Assembly: GCA_029931535.1 (NCBI GenBank)
Contig: JAQPZY010001240.1
Span: forward strand, 672,001 to 736,000
From: Margaritifera margaritifera
Taxonomy: Eukaryota > Mollusca > Bivalvia > Unionida > Margaritiferidae
DNA: 64,000 nt
Direction: 5' to 3'
The position numbers and the translations under genes are program-made. This document shows positions 21,201 to 34,979 of this stretch, piece by piece. The notes beneath the pieces were generated by a model. The model saw only the letters and a program-made list of their open reading frames with translations. It was not told where the DNA came from and ran no database searches. Every line of letters begins with the position of its first letter. Position 1 is the stretch's first letter.

Positions 21201-23133
21201 ATAAAATATTTTGACTGCTCATGACTTTGTACACACATACAGTTACTGGCATGATAATGCTCTGGCAAAAGTAATATTTTCCCAAGAGACTAATATCTGC
21301 CGACGCATTATGCGAAGGCAGATTTGGGTCTTTGCTGGTCGCAGTTGAATGGGCATTATACAAGGTATGTACAGTCGTTATTGAAATCAATACTCCGTTT
21401 TTAATCCTCTATCTGTTTTCATGTGCACAAGAAATGGCATATTTGATTTCTCATGCCGATACGCCACCTAATGTATATTACATACCTTAGAGTGAAACAT
21501 TCGACAGGACCCACATCATTGACCAGTTTTGAAGTTAAGAAAGAGTTTTAAATGTGCGTGAATTCAATTTAATTTACAAGAGTTTCCTCGAAGACTTTTC
21601 TATTTACAAAAAAATAGAGGGAATTATTTACATAAACTTTAAGAAAAAATGTGATCTCAATTTCCCCGAGACGCTGCTTTGAGATACAAGTAAAGATTGA
21701 TTGATTGCTTGATTTCTTGATTAATTGATTGATTGATGGATTGAAGCAATCTTACTATCCCTCATTGAGAGATTTATGTCTATCAGATGTTCATTTTCAG
21801 GCGAAAAATCTTTCATACAAGAAAAATGTTGTATTGATACTCACTAATTAGTTACCAGATACCACAACTTTGAAGACTGAGATTCAGTAAGACTAATACG
21901 AGCACCACTTTGACCGTAAAGTTCTGTATTTGTGGAAGACATTGTCTTTACCTAATTTAAGTGGAGCTGCTAGGAATCCTTGAAAATGATATCGTCTCCT
22001 TTCAAATATTGCTAAGAAGGAGGACATATATCTGTTATTGAAAGCAGAGTTATTATTCGATGGCTATTTTTTAAAACTGTAACATGATAGTACAGCATCA
22101 AATGGCGCATGAACTCTGAAATGACCTAAACAAGTTTTTATTGCCAAGGTTGATAATTCTAATAATAATAACATGTTTTATGGGATTCGTTGCCTAGATG
22201 AATAAATAAATATTATATTGTATAAATCATTGTAAAGTACCTTGTCTTCGCCCATCAAATGTCACGTATTGATGTTTAGTATTAGTTTAACAGCCTTTGC
22301 TTCACTAAATCAGCTTGCTTCACTAAATCAACTAAAGTGAGAGCATTTGACATTATCTTTAAACTGCTTTTGTAAAGAATAAAAACAACAGATATATAAT
22401 CAAAAAAATCGTACAACATTCATTGTCCATAGTGCACACATGAAAAGAATATTGTTCACATCGCCATAAAGCTCTTAGGAAATCGATAAGACTACAATCG
22501 ATTCAATTTTTATCTGAGCTATAAAACTCGTGCAAAGGAAGAGAATTAGAAGAGTTACTAATTTTTTTGTTGACATATAAGTTTTACATAAAATAAATTG
22601 CAAAATATAAATAAAAATTGGAAACTGGAATATTAAGTTCACTGCTAGGACATGTTTGTGTAAAGAGACATGTTGTGATGGTGGTATTGTTGAGTCAAAT
22701 AATACACATCATACAAACACCTAGTAAAAAAGAAAAATGTATCCTTTCTTCTTAAATAATTTCTGTTTTTGCTATTATATATATAATTGAAAACAACCAA
22801 CTCAAAATAGATTTAATCTAGAGAAATAGCACTCCTGACATCTCTACACATATCAAGGGACAAATGCACATTTTTACAACAAATACAGCACAAATTTTGC
22901 ATACATGAAAAGGAAATAATATATAGATCCATGGCAAGGATCACTTAAACTTTTCAAAATGGGTGAGAAAACCAGCCAAAAGATGTAATACCTGGGGGGA
23001 GGGGGGGGGATACAAGCCTGTTGTGAAATACAATTTATGCCCGGGGACGGAACGAATGGAGATCTGGCAACTGGGGATCTAAACACAAACGCGTTTCCTT
23101 CAGAAAGCAAAGGGGAACCCCAATCCAAAACTG

Positions 23134-23137
<4 letters not shown>
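21201..23137. other. Spacer, unit 2, containing the mosaic switch
   Basis: No gene. Up to about 22200 its private variants are those of unit 3 (for example GAAATGACCTAAACAAG). From about 22560 they are those of unit 1 (GACATGTTTGTGTAAAGAGAC). Confidence 0.6.

Positions 23138-23186
<49 letters not shown>
23138..23186. repeat. (AT)n microsatellite, unit 2
   Basis: Perfect AT repeat, same site as 10270. Confidence 0.97.
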
Positions 23187-23188
<2 letters not shown>

Positions 23189-23988
23189 CCCACAATAATC
23201 TCCACAATACAGATTGAGTGGGGAGTGGTACAGATTGAGGGGTAGAAGGTTACAAACAGATATCAAAACCTTTTTAACATTCGAAGAAGAGAGGGTGACC
23301 TCATAGGATTGCTAATCTCTCCTAGCTGGAGGTCAGGAGGTGTCCACACAAATAAAATACTAGCGAATCTAGGCATAAAAAATAAACTTGATATATTTAA
23401 ACAGTATTACAATTAAGTTGGCAAAGTTTTCTTGATTTAATTGTTCAGTTCAAAGTGTTTTACCGAAACATCTCCCTCTCTCTTAAAAATGTAACTATAT
23501 GCAAAACCCTTATGTCATATTATGGCGATATGCTAATCAGTAAACATGCACTGTTCTAACAAGCAACACGCCTTACGTAATCTCATTGTGTTCCTTGGTA
23601 ATCTACTCATGTTTCTAGGTGTCAATGTCCGATACTACTTTAAAAAAATAAATAACGTATACGCCCAAGCTACTTCTTAATAATGTTGTTGGCTACCAGC
23701 CTACATAACCACAAATAATCTTTTTCGATGCACGTTTGAATATAGGAAATCACGCGCCGCAGGACGCATCACAACGGATAGTGTCTTGATAGTATATTAA
23801 TACAATCCTCCTAAGTCGATATTTAGTACTAAAACGTAAACATTTTCTCTACACACCTTCTCTGGTGAATGACTATGCAACTTGTCTTTTCCAGGTGAGT
23901 ACAGCACACCCGTAAGTTGATCAAGCCCAGTAAATAAGCTATCAAAAGCTACCCGCTTGGCGGCAAATGTCTGTCGAGATGATCGTTT
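23187..23988 (+). other. Upstream region of type II gene, unit 2
   Basis: Near-identical to 10337-11124. No gene. Confidence 0.5.
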
Positions 23989-25030
23989 TATCAAAGGCCG
24001 GTGATGTTAACTGTCTATCCATTGTCAGCTACTCTACTCCGATTATACGAACAAGTTCGCTAGAGTGACTTATCATAATTGAAAAATAATGAAGTGTCAT
24101 AACTTTCGACAAGTCAATAATTTAAAAAGACAAATATTATATTTCTGGCTTATTCTTTTTATGAACTCATCTTACATGAGGCAGAGTCAGTTTCCATAAC
24201 AGAATTGACATGTTCATATTAAACACGGAACTGTTTTATAAATCTTTGGTCTGTCGTACATTTCTTTGTAGTATTCAGTGAGTTATGATTACATTAAGAT
24301 ATTGTCGTATATGAGGCGCGCCGTTTTTTTCTCCGTACCCTGGGCTGTGAACATTCTGCCAAACATATTGTAATTCTTTTTTCTCTTCTTGTCATGAAAT
24401 AAGTTTCACTTGTGCATGTAATAAATTTTATTTTTCATACCAGCTGTTATCTACATAGATTAAACTTCCTTATATCACATTACTGCAGGTTTAAATATGG
24501 AAAAGCTTTGTACTGAAGTAAAGTGACAGCTGCTTTATGTACACCAGCTTGAGATAAAACTACGGTTATTTATATATGCTTGAGATTAAACTACGGTTAT
24601 TTATATATGCTTGAGATCAAACTACGGTTATTTACATATGCTTGAGATCAAACCACGGTTATTTATATATGCTTGAGATTAAACTACGATTATTTACATA
24701 TGCTTGATCAAACTACGGTTATTTATATATGCTTGAGATTAAACTACGGTTATTTATATATGCAGCAGATCAAACTACGCTTATTTATATACTCAGCAGA
24801 TTAAACTACGGTTATTATATATGCAGCAAATTTGAGAAGATTCTTCGTAGAAACCGCGAACGATACTATGATCAAGTATTAAAATGAGTGATATTAGTTT
24901 ATCAACATTTCGTTAATTTCTAATCATCTTTACTAGATGTGCTTGATGTTCTTTCCAATTTTTTTTCAGGAGGAGAAAAGTACCATACGTTCATCATTGT
25001 AAAGTACTGTTTCTTTGAGTATAGGGTTTG
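23989..25030 (+). pseudogene. Type II glycosyltransferase relic without CDS, unit 2
   Basis: The TATA box is mutated to TATCAAAG (23989-23996). The donor is lost (AATGAAGTG near 24088). The 31-bp minisatellite and the acceptor TTTTTTCAG at 24969 remain. After GTAAAGTA it jumps to CTGTTTCTTTGAG, exactly as in unit 1, so the loss of the coding region predates the split of this part of units 1 and 2. Confidence 0.7.
24547..24829. repeat. 31-bp minisatellite, about 9 copies
   Basis: Same unit and site as 11724-12106, with a few shortened copies. Confidence 0.95.
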
Positions 25031-26419
25031 TCATCATGTCAGCTCCTGTGCGCAGATAAAGCAATCGATTACGTCCCTTGTATGTTCCTCTGGTTTTGTT
25101 TTGTTTTTAGTACGCGTGTATGTGCATGCGTCCGTCTGTCCGTCTTTCTCCTTCACAAGAATTAGTAAATATTTTTTCTATATAACTACCTACATGTCCA
25201 TCAATCCACCAATCTATGGAACTATCTATCTATCTGTCTATTTGTTTATCTTTCTGTCTGTCTGTCTTTGAATAAATTCTTCAGCAATTGGCAAAAGTAA
25301 TAATAAAATAGTCATTGCTGTTGAGAAATGGCCATGTTAGTCTGAAATTTCAGCTAATTACAGTCTTAATAAATGCATAACCTAAGCGTACCGAGGACAA
25401 TAACTCAGGACAAACGGACAAACAACGGCTATTTCTTAGTTTCAGCTACTAAGGACGGCAATCTTCAAAACTTTTGTCTTTGGGTTTCAGACTCTGTCTT
25501 CAATGTCATCTGTGGCATTTACAGACAGTTGTGATATTTATTGGGTCTGTAGTGAACATTGCAACAAGTAAAAGAGCTGTAATGCCAATAGATATCACAG
25601 TTTCTAATTTCTAATTGTGACATTTACCAGTGTTTGTGACATTTACCAGCATTAATATCACCAGTAAATGTCACACTGTGCTGCAGGAAGATATAGTTTT
25701 TCAAGTGTTGAAGTGTCATTAAACACCAGAACAAATACAGTAAATACCAGTAGTAGGGGAAACTTCTCATAACAACAATACAAAGCAGGATTATGATAGT
25801 GATTAAAATCAAGGCAATATCTTGAAGGGGAAAATGGGGTAACCTGAACACTGGGGTTAATGGGACAGTTTTAATATTTCTCGTAGCAACAAAGCACCTG
25901 AAGTCATGCTTTTGAACTAAGATCATATAAAATTAAACTAGAATTTAGTTTCGACAGATCAATAAAATATCTCGCATCGCTATCTAAAGAGGAAAAACAT
26001 AATTATGTGGCATTTTGTGGGGAACATAAAATGTACTGTGTACTGTGTTACACTGCAAAACTAATACTTACATAAAATATCACTTGTTACAAAACAATAA
26101 AATGCATTCAGTTTAAATAATAGGTCTTTTTTATTTCTGGGGCTGATCACATGCGCATATTTTTCTGCTTTTTTTTTTGTTTTGTTAGCCATAGCTGCGG
26201 ATATACGGATGGATATTGCAGCAGTAGACATTTTCTATGATAGAGTTTACAATATTAAACTTGCCATTTATTTCATATTTCTATTTTTTTATTACTTTTT
26301 CACAATAACTCTGATACTTTTAACGAGCTTTTCATTAATTTTATTATAAATGCGGATTAAAAAAAAAGTAAAACTAAGAATTTTTGTTCACACGAGTGAC
26401 AACCTGAGAACAATATACC
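25031..26419. other. Downstream region of type II relic, unit 2
   Basis: As 12301-13683, with the hairpin at 25636-25674 and a SINE-A tail remnant near 25715. No gene. Confidence 0.5.
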
Positions 26420-27255
<836 letters not shown>

Positions 27256-28310
27256 CTTATTAGAAGCTTTCCTCTCCTACATCATTAACAGTTTACCTAT
27301 TAAAAGCTTTCCTCTCCTACATCATTAACATTTTACCTATTATAAGCTTTCATCTCCTACATCATTAACATTTTACCTATTAGAAGCTTTCATCTCCTAC
27401 ATCGTTAACATTTTACCTATTAGAAGCTTTCATTTCCTACATCGTTAACATTTTACCTGTTAGAAGCTTTCATCTCCTGCATCATTAACATTTTACCTAT
27501 TATAAGCTTTCATCTCCTACATCATTAACATTTTACCTATTATAAGTTTTCATCTCCTACATCATTAACATTTTACCTATTAGAACCTTTCATCTCCTGC
27601 ATCATTAATATTTTACCTATTAGAACCTTTCATCTCCTGCATCATTAACATTTTACCTATTAGAAGCTTTCATCTCCTACATCATTTACATTTCACCTGT
27701 TATAAGCTTTCATCTCCTACATCATTAACATTTTACCTATTAGAAGCTTTCATCTCCTACATCATTAACATTTTACCTATTAGAAGCTTTCATCTCCTAC
27801 ATCATTAACATTTTACCTATTAGAAGCTTTCATCTCCTGCATCATTAACATTTTACCTATTAGAAGCTTTCCTCTCCTACATCATTAACATTTTATCTAT
27901 TAGAAGCTTTCCTCTCCTACATCATTAACATTTTACCTATTATAAGCTTTCATCTCCTACATCATTAACATTTTACCTATTAGAAGCTTTCATCTCCTAC
28001 ATCATTAACATTTTACCTATTAGAAGCTTTCATCTCCTACATCATTAACATTTTACCTATTAGAAGCTTTCCTCTCCTACACCATTAACATTTTACCTAT
28101 TAGAAGCTTTCATCTCCTACATCATTAACATTTTACCTATTAGAAGCTTTCATCTCCTACATCATTAACATTTTACCTATCATAAGCTTTCATCTCCTAC
28201 ATCATTAACATTTTACCTATTAGAACCTTTCATCTCCTACATCATTAACATTTTACCTATTAGAAGATTTCATCTACTACATCATTAACATTTTACCTAT
28301 TAAAACCTTC
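27256..28310. repeat. 40-bp minisatellite, about 26 copies
   Basis: Highly regular 40-base period, each unit containing an AAGCTT (sometimes AACCTT or AAGTTT) and TCATCTCCTACATCATTAAC. Same site as 14429, where only about 4.5 copies are present. Confidence 0.98.
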
Positions 28311-28624
28311 CATTACGTGCTCCTTCTAATCATGATTTTATAAAAATAAATGTAGTAGATCATTGGAAATGACTTTGATTCCTCCGCCACAAAAGGGAAA
28401 ATTACATTGGCAATGTTTTAACACAAATCATAATTCAAAGTACAAGGTCAATAAATTTTTGTTTGTGACTGTGCCTCTTCCATTGTATAAGTATGATATT
28501 AATTTTAAATAATAAATACTGCATTCTCAGTTTATCCATCTCTTTACTTACTTATCTCAAAAATTCGAAAATCATGCAAATTACATGCAGTTATGTTAGA
28601 TTATTTCTTACTTTTGTGGTAGTC

Positions 28625-28626
<2 letters not shown>
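28311..28626. other. Spacer between minisatellite and unit 3
   Basis: Continues past the point (CTTACTTATC near 28557) where unit 1 is fused to pseudogene copy 2. This region shows what was lost there. No gene. Confidence 0.5.
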
Positions 28627-28674
<48 letters not shown>

Positions 28675-28719
28675 CATACATACATACATACATACATACA
28701 TACATACATACATACATAC
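28627..28719. repeat. (AT)n then (TACA)n microsatellite, start of unit 3
   Basis: AT to about 28668 then TACA to 28719. The latter equals positions 1-45. Confidence 0.97.
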
Positions 28720-29122
28720 GTCATATTATGGCGATGTTCTCATCCATGAACATTTCCTGTTCAAACGAAGCAATACGCCTTATTTAATCTACTTGTATAC
28801 GCCCACGCGACTCCTCATTAAATTTGATGACCAAAAGTCTAGACAACTACAAATAATATTTTACGACGCACGTTTGAAAATAGAAATTCGTGCGCCGCAG
28901 AACGCATCACAACAAATATTGTCTTGACAGTATAATAATACAATCCCACTGGGTCGATATTCAAAACTAAAATGTAAACGTTTTCTTCACATGTTTTTCT
29001 CCGGTGGTGAATAACTATGTAACTTATCTTTTCCAGGTGAGTAGAGCATCCCCGTAAGTGGATCAAGCCGATCAATCAACAGCTACTTGCCTGGCAGTAA
29101 CTGTGTATCAAAACGATCGGTT

Positions 29123-29130
29123 TATAAAAG
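29123..29130 (+). promoter_or_regulatory. TATA box of type I copy 3
   Basis: TATAAAAG, with flanks as at 450-457. Upstream 28720-29122 matches 46-449. Confidence 0.55.
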
Positions 29131-29202
29131 GCCTGTGATGTTAACTATCTACGCAAATTACAGGAACAAGTCTGCTAGTGTGACTTGTTATCATTGAAAA
29201 AA

Positions 29203-30114
29203 GTAAGTTTGTTTACCTTTCGATGAGTCAAAAATTTAAAAAAGACATATAATATATTTCCGGCCTATACTATCTTTTGACTCAGCTTATATGATTCAGA
29301 ATCAACTACCATAATGGAGTTGACATATTCATATTAAACAGGAAATAATTTCATTTACCTTTGGACTATCGTACATTTCATTTTATTTTTAGTATTCATT
29401 AAGTTATGGCTTCATTTAAAATTGCTCCTATGTGACACACACCAGTTTTCTCTGTACCCTCGACTCTGGAACAGTCTGTCAGAAATAATGTACATGTAAT
29501 TCTTGTTCTTCTTGTCATGAAATATTTTTCACCCGTACATGTAATAAAGTTTATATTTACATCAGCTGTTATCTATATAGGTAAATTAGTGTGTGTCACA
29601 TGACTCTGCAGTTTTAATTATCGAACCAGGTAGAGATCAAACTGATATATGCGACAAATCCGACATTCTTTTAGTCAACTCGAAATCTATTGCGAGTAAC
29701 TTGATCTAAAAAAATTGCGCGAACCAGTTCTTGATTATTATTATTATTATTATTATTATTATCAGGGCCGGATTAAGGCCTTTAGATGTCCTAAGCACTG
29801 AAAAGATTATGGTGCCCTCCCCCCATGTAATTAAAAAAACAAAACAATATTAAGCCGTAATTTCTCTTTTTTTTTGTGCCTACGCTTTGCTGGTGCCCTG
29901 AGCACGTGCTTAGTCTGCCTATTGGGTAATCCAGTACTGATTATTATTATTATTATTATTATTATTTTAATGTGAGTTTTGTATGATGATCAGAAGTTCA
30001 CATCTGAGAACAAATTTAAAAACATAAGCGAAATGAAATATTGTATGTGACATTAATTAATTAATTAACAAATGACTGAATGAATGAATGAATGAATTTC
30101 TTTATTTTGTATAG
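29203..30114 (+). other. 5' UTR intron of type I copy 3
   Basis: Donor GTAAGT at 29203, acceptor TTTTGTATAG at 30114. Carries the orthologous MITE and a (TGAA)n run before the acceptor that copy 1 lacks. Confidence 0.6.
29763..29939. mobile_element. hAT-like MITE, copy 3 intron
   Basis: Starts CAGGGCCGGATTAAGGCC and ends GGGTAATCCAGTACTG. The better-preserved left end confirms the inverted repeat. Same intron position as 1091-1281. Confidence 0.65.
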
Positions 30115-30178
30115 GAGGATAGATACAAAATAGATCGTGCAACTTTAATGAGCTGAAATCCTATCTGTTCTCACTAGT

Positions 30179-31033
30179 ATGAGAAGAAACTTGCGAGTGT
30201 TCATGTACTTTTCACTATGGATGGCTGTCTGTTTAGTAGCCGTCGTCTTAAACATCATCAACGTTGATTGGTCACAAACCAACATCGTAAATGGAGTCTT
30301 CATTGTAGTGGTGTTAGGCATTCTACAAGGTTCCGTTTTCGAATTTTCGGTCCAAACGATCGCAACACTCATTGTCGGGGGCGACCGAAGGGAAAATGAG
30401 AAGGCTCCAGCTGACCGAATAACGATAGTTTTAAACTACAACCTTCTGGCAACGAGTAAAGATGACATCGACGAGTGTTTTGCGACTATGTACGAAGCGT
30501 TCATCGGCAATCTTGGACCAAACGTTTCCGCTGTCCTAGTGAGCGCAACAAACGACGAAGAACTGATAAAATACGAGGTAGAAAAACGAGACTCGAATAG
30601 AGCCATAATTTACGATGAACTATTTCGTGAGGGAGTATCATTTTCGGAAGGAGATTACGAATCAATGGATCCACTTCGATTAAAAAATGTTTGGCAGATG
30701 TATGAAAATATAGATCCAACTGTCTTTATTCGTGAATATTTAGATGATATATGTGACAAATATGCACGAGAGTTCATGGTCGTGCATCGTGTGAGTCGTG
30801 TTGTACGAAAGTGTGGCCAGAATCAGGACTTGATGTTGTTATCAGAAGGAGAATATGAAGCATACAGCTACTGCGATCCGGAATATTACGGAAAAAGTGC
30901 TCGTCCCTACGGACAACCTCTATTTCATGCTTCTGATGACGTGAACAATATTTCTGAACGTAAATTTGATTACACGCTCGTCCTTGATACTGACACTGGT
31001 GTGCCAAAAGGTGCAGTGATTAAAGGCATTTAA
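30179..31033 (+). pseudogene. NdvB-like glycosyltransferase, type I copy 3, 3'-deleted after residue 280
   Basis: The open frame is 284 codons. Residues 1-280 match copy 1 closely, with no stop or frameshift. Both N-terminal membrane segments and the DxD motif (here DTD in LVLDTDTG) are present. After GCAGTGA the sequence passes straight into the distant 3' flank (TTAAAGGCATTTAAATACAG), adding IKGI and a stop. A 4-5 base shared GTGA at the join suggests microhomology repair. The deletion removes SGFFGKG, SHD, RERRW and all C-terminal membrane segments, so catalysis is not expected. TATA box, donor and acceptor remain intact, so a transcript and a membrane-anchored fragment are possible. Confidence 0.85.
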
Positions 31034-31947
31034 ATACAGTTTGGCTTAGAACAGAACAGAACAAAACATTTATTTTAATTAACTCAAGGCACAAAATTAG
31101 ACATAGAAAATCATAACATGAATTAAAAATTTCAGTGCCATGGCAACGGTATTATAGTGAAAGAAATACATTTTTGTACTTTAATAGACGACAACGTGCA
31201 TTTTTCTCTGATAAATGAGTATGTGCGGCTATTGACTTTTAATTGTACTTTCCGTTCAAACCTACATCAAGAGTGGTTGTCACTTATGTTGTGTTTGCTG
31301 TCTGTATGTTTTTGTTAATTTTATATCTACATTTGTGGAGGTATCTCAGGGATATTATGATTTGTTTCTGAGGTGGATGACGCCATTTATGTACATCAGA
31401 TACATATCAAAGAAAGTATAACTTAAGTTATTGTTGAATATAATTATTTTATCAGCATGATTATTCAAATGTCTCATCCTCCATGTCATTGTTTAAATGC
31501 AAAAAGCAAATAAATCATTAACTATCACCGTCATCGATATTTATTAAATTATGATCATTTGTTTTTCTATTTCTTTTTCTTTTTGGTAAAAAAAAAAAAA
31601 TGTTCCATGAAGCGGTATTTACATTTTGAATCAGACTGACGAGGAAAGTATTATTCTTACTGGTATTTTGGTCCACTCGTACTGATCAGTATTTTTGGTC
31701 CACTCGTACTGGTCGGTAGTTTTGGTCCGTTCGTTCTGGTCAGTATATTTGGTCTACTCGTTGTTGGATTTGCGCCATAGATGACATATTAATCAGACCT
31801 TACGCAGAAATCGATTTTGTATAGAAAGAAAGGGTCCTCAAATATTTTTGTTTACTTTTGAATTTCACATCTCATTGAAATCTGAATGAATTTTTCTCTA
31901 TAGCTTTAATTATTTTCTGTGCTTTGCATCAAAACTGTACTTATTAA
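31034..31947. other. 3' flank of type I copy 3
   Basis: Matches about 3985-4894. Includes the 27-bp repeat at about 31666-31760. No gene. Confidence 0.6.
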
Positions 31948-32110
31948 TACATACATACATACATACATACATACATACATACATACATACATACATACAT
32001 ACATACATACATACATGCATGCATGCATGCATGCATACACGCACGCACACATACATACATACATACATACATACATACATACATACATACATACATACAT
32101 ACATACATAC
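31948..32110. repeat. (TACA)n microsatellite, unit 3
   Basis: TACA repeats with a TGCA and CGCA run in the middle. Confidence 0.98.
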
Positions 32111-32636
32111 GCAGTCATCATATTATTACTTCAATACACGGATTGAATATCAGAGTTATTAGCTATTGTTGTTGTATGTATGCTGTGTCGTTTACTTCAA
32201 CGTCAATATTTTTGAGTCACAAACATGATAACTTTGATTAGCAAAATACTGTATTCGTAACAAATTTAAAATGAGTGACATGACAATATATAAATAACAT
32301 ATAAATCAAGGATAACGACCGTTTATGTGATTCATTTTCTCAGCTTGCATTTTTTAAAGTTTGAGAAATATCCCGAAGAGAAAAAAACATCAGGCGATAT
32401 ACGCCAAATTTTAAAATAAATGTTAAGTTTAACAATGTAATTTCAATAGTGGAAAAAAATCAGAACTCGTGGATTAACCGCCCGTATCCGCAACGAAAAA
32501 TCCGTATACTGCAGAAAAGTTTTGTCAGACTGTTATGATAAAGCAGCATTGTGTGATTTATGCTGATACACAAAATAGTGTGTATTAATGAAGCAAATAG
32601 TGATTGAAGATACTTTCAGTTACAGTAAATGCAAAA

Positions 32637-32855
32637 GCCCAGGCGGTTTTAAGTGATTAGTGAGCCGGACTCGTACCAAGAAGGTCGTGGGTTCGAATTC
32701 TGTCCAGACCAAGCTGAGTCGGTCGTCGTGGTTTCTCCATGGGCAATGCGCTCTGCTTCAATTTCCTCAATGTGATATAACCTTTCAAGTTCCGATGCCT
32801 TATTTTTAAGCACCAGAACAAATAAAGGAAATACCAGTGGTGGGGAAACTTCTCA
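32637..32855 (+). mobile_element. SINE-A, unit 3
   Basis: Box B-like GTGGGTTCGAATTC at 32687-32700. Almost identical to the copy at 18622. Confidence 0.7.
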
Positions 32856-33889
32856 CATACACAATACAAAGCAGGGATTATAGTTGTGATTCAATTAAGA
32901 GCAATATCTTGAAGGGGAAGATGAAGTAACTGGAACACTGGGGTTAATGGGACAGTTTTAATATTTTTTTTTCTTCTAGCAACAAACGAACCTAAAATCA
33001 TTCCTTAAAATTAAGATCCTATAAAACGAAAGTATAAATTTAGTTCCGTCTTGCCAATAAAATCTGGCATCTCTGTCTAAAGATAACAAATCATGAAGTC
33101 ACAATAATTTTATAATAAATACATATTTTAGGGCAAAAGAGAACAGTCAATAAAATCTAGGTGCTTTCATCTGCCAGTATTGCGACCTAAGGTGATTTAT
33201 GTTTAAAAAATGTATAAAAAAATTATTGTTAAGAGCAAAAATGCAAATGACACACATACTGTTTCATCTGATATGACGCTGCGGTAAAATGTATGGGAAA
33301 ATATGACCTTAAAGAATTGTGCGTTTATATTGGAAATAATCCAGATGTGATTAGAATTGCGCCAAGAAATGCAGCTGTACTGCTATGCATACAGGTAATG
33401 ACCGAAGTAATCGTTGCCTCACTTTTGAGGAAAATATACCATTATCCGCATGACGTCAAATTGATGTGACGCCATGATGAGAGGTGTTTTTTCGTTAAGC
33501 CGTTTGCATCTTGTTTTCACGCATTGCGGATGTATAGCATTTTTAACAGTAAAAAAAAAAAAGAAATACTTCTAAGAAAAGAATGCATCCATCCCCCACC
33601 CCCACTTACTCGAATCTATTGGAGTTACTGGAATATTACTTGCTAGAAATATGAAATTTACCTTCCATGTTTGTTTTTGGAGAAAGCATGATATAATCAT
33701 TATACCCTAAAATTATACAAAGCAGTGATGACAAGACGTGTTCCGTCCGTCCGTCTGTGTAAGTGTGCATCCGTTTTGAAGTCGCGGGAATTCATGTATC
33801 ATCTCGCTGATTTAAACCTTTATTAAGAGATAATATATTTTGGTTTTGAGCTGGATGTGTGCGTCCTTGTTTATTTCTTTCTTGTTTTT
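32856..33889. other. Spacer, unit 3
   Basis: Near-identical to 18841-19870. No supported gene. Confidence 0.5.
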
Positions 33890-34218
33890 ATAAAAAGGGC
33901 GAGAAATGCTTCAGCACTGATCTTCATATCCGACGATGGTAAAGAATGTCAATTTTAGCAGAGAATTCCATTGTAGCAGACCATCCCAATGAATTTGTTA
34001 ACAGATTGTTAGCAGAGAATTCCATTGTAGCAGACAATCCCAATGAAGTTGTTTAAAGACTGCATTTTAACAACGTCAATGGGACGGTCGCCCTCTTTGT
34101 AAATGACAGGAATACTACTGTTGTTATTGAAGATTACTGTGGATTCTATCCAAATGATGGCGATATGGCTCAGATAAGAATTTGGTCCTTTGGTGTTCCT
34201 GTTCGCAAAATTGTTTAA
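33890..34218 (+). pseudogene. KIV element, unit 3, interrupted
   Basis: It shares with unit 2 the 5-base insertion and the 54-base tandem duplication (repeat starts at 33958 and 34012). The ATG frame from 33946 ends early because GTTAAT became GTTTAA, after about 36 codons. The conserved C-terminal half to PVRKIV remains open but cut off. Confidence 0.4.
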
Positions 34219-34336
34219 GGCTGTAATATAATGGTGGACTAAAAGATTTTTAGATCACCGAGAATTTGATATTGCCAGAGTGATACTTTAAACCTCTGTC
34301 TTGCCCTTCGCCATTTCCCATGTAAATTTGGTAATT

Positions 34337-34340
<4 letters not shown>

Positions 34341-34382
<42 letters not shown>
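34341..34382. repeat. (GA)n microsatellite, unit 3
   Basis: GA repeat at the standard site after the KIV element. The spacer 34383-34748 after it has no gene. Confidence 0.95.
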
Positions 34383-34385
<3 letters not shown>

Positions 34386-34748
34386 CTCACTAACTCTGAT
34401 CATCTACTTTATTGCGTCATCAACCGGGTACGACCTTTATAATTGCGACAGCTAAGATAATCTTTAACCCCTAAATTCTACTCAAGCCACAATCGTTGAC
34501 ATCTCTCCGTTGAAAGTAAGATATCCACTTGATTCATAAACGTATACCAATTCTACTTTACCTAATATGAAATCACATTTTAACTATATTCATCGTACCA
34601 AGTAATGCAGATCAATAAGTTACTATAGCCCAAATATACCCTTCTTAAGATGGAAGATATGTAACTAATTAAAATGTTCATATCATGCGCGAAAGAAAAC
34701 TAATTTGGAATTTATTTTACGTGAAACCTATTACTCATTCACAAATAT

Positions 34749-34772
34749 TTGGTATATGTGTGTGTATGTGTA

Positions 34773-34835
<63 letters not shown>

Positions 34836-34854
34836 AGTAGTAGTAGTAGTAGTA
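34749..34854. repeat. (GT)n/(GA)n/(AGT)n compound microsatellite, unit 3
   Basis: GT-type 34756-34787, GA 34788-34833, then AGT repeats. Frames here are repeat translation. Confidence 0.95.
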
Positions 34855-34979
34855 GTAGGCGTTCTTTTTATCTTCAAAATAAACAAAGGGATTCGTTGTG
34901 TAAATATACCGAGAAAATCTTATTCATAAGGGCCCTCAGAGTTATGGACATACAGGATTTAGCCTAATTTTGTTCCCAC

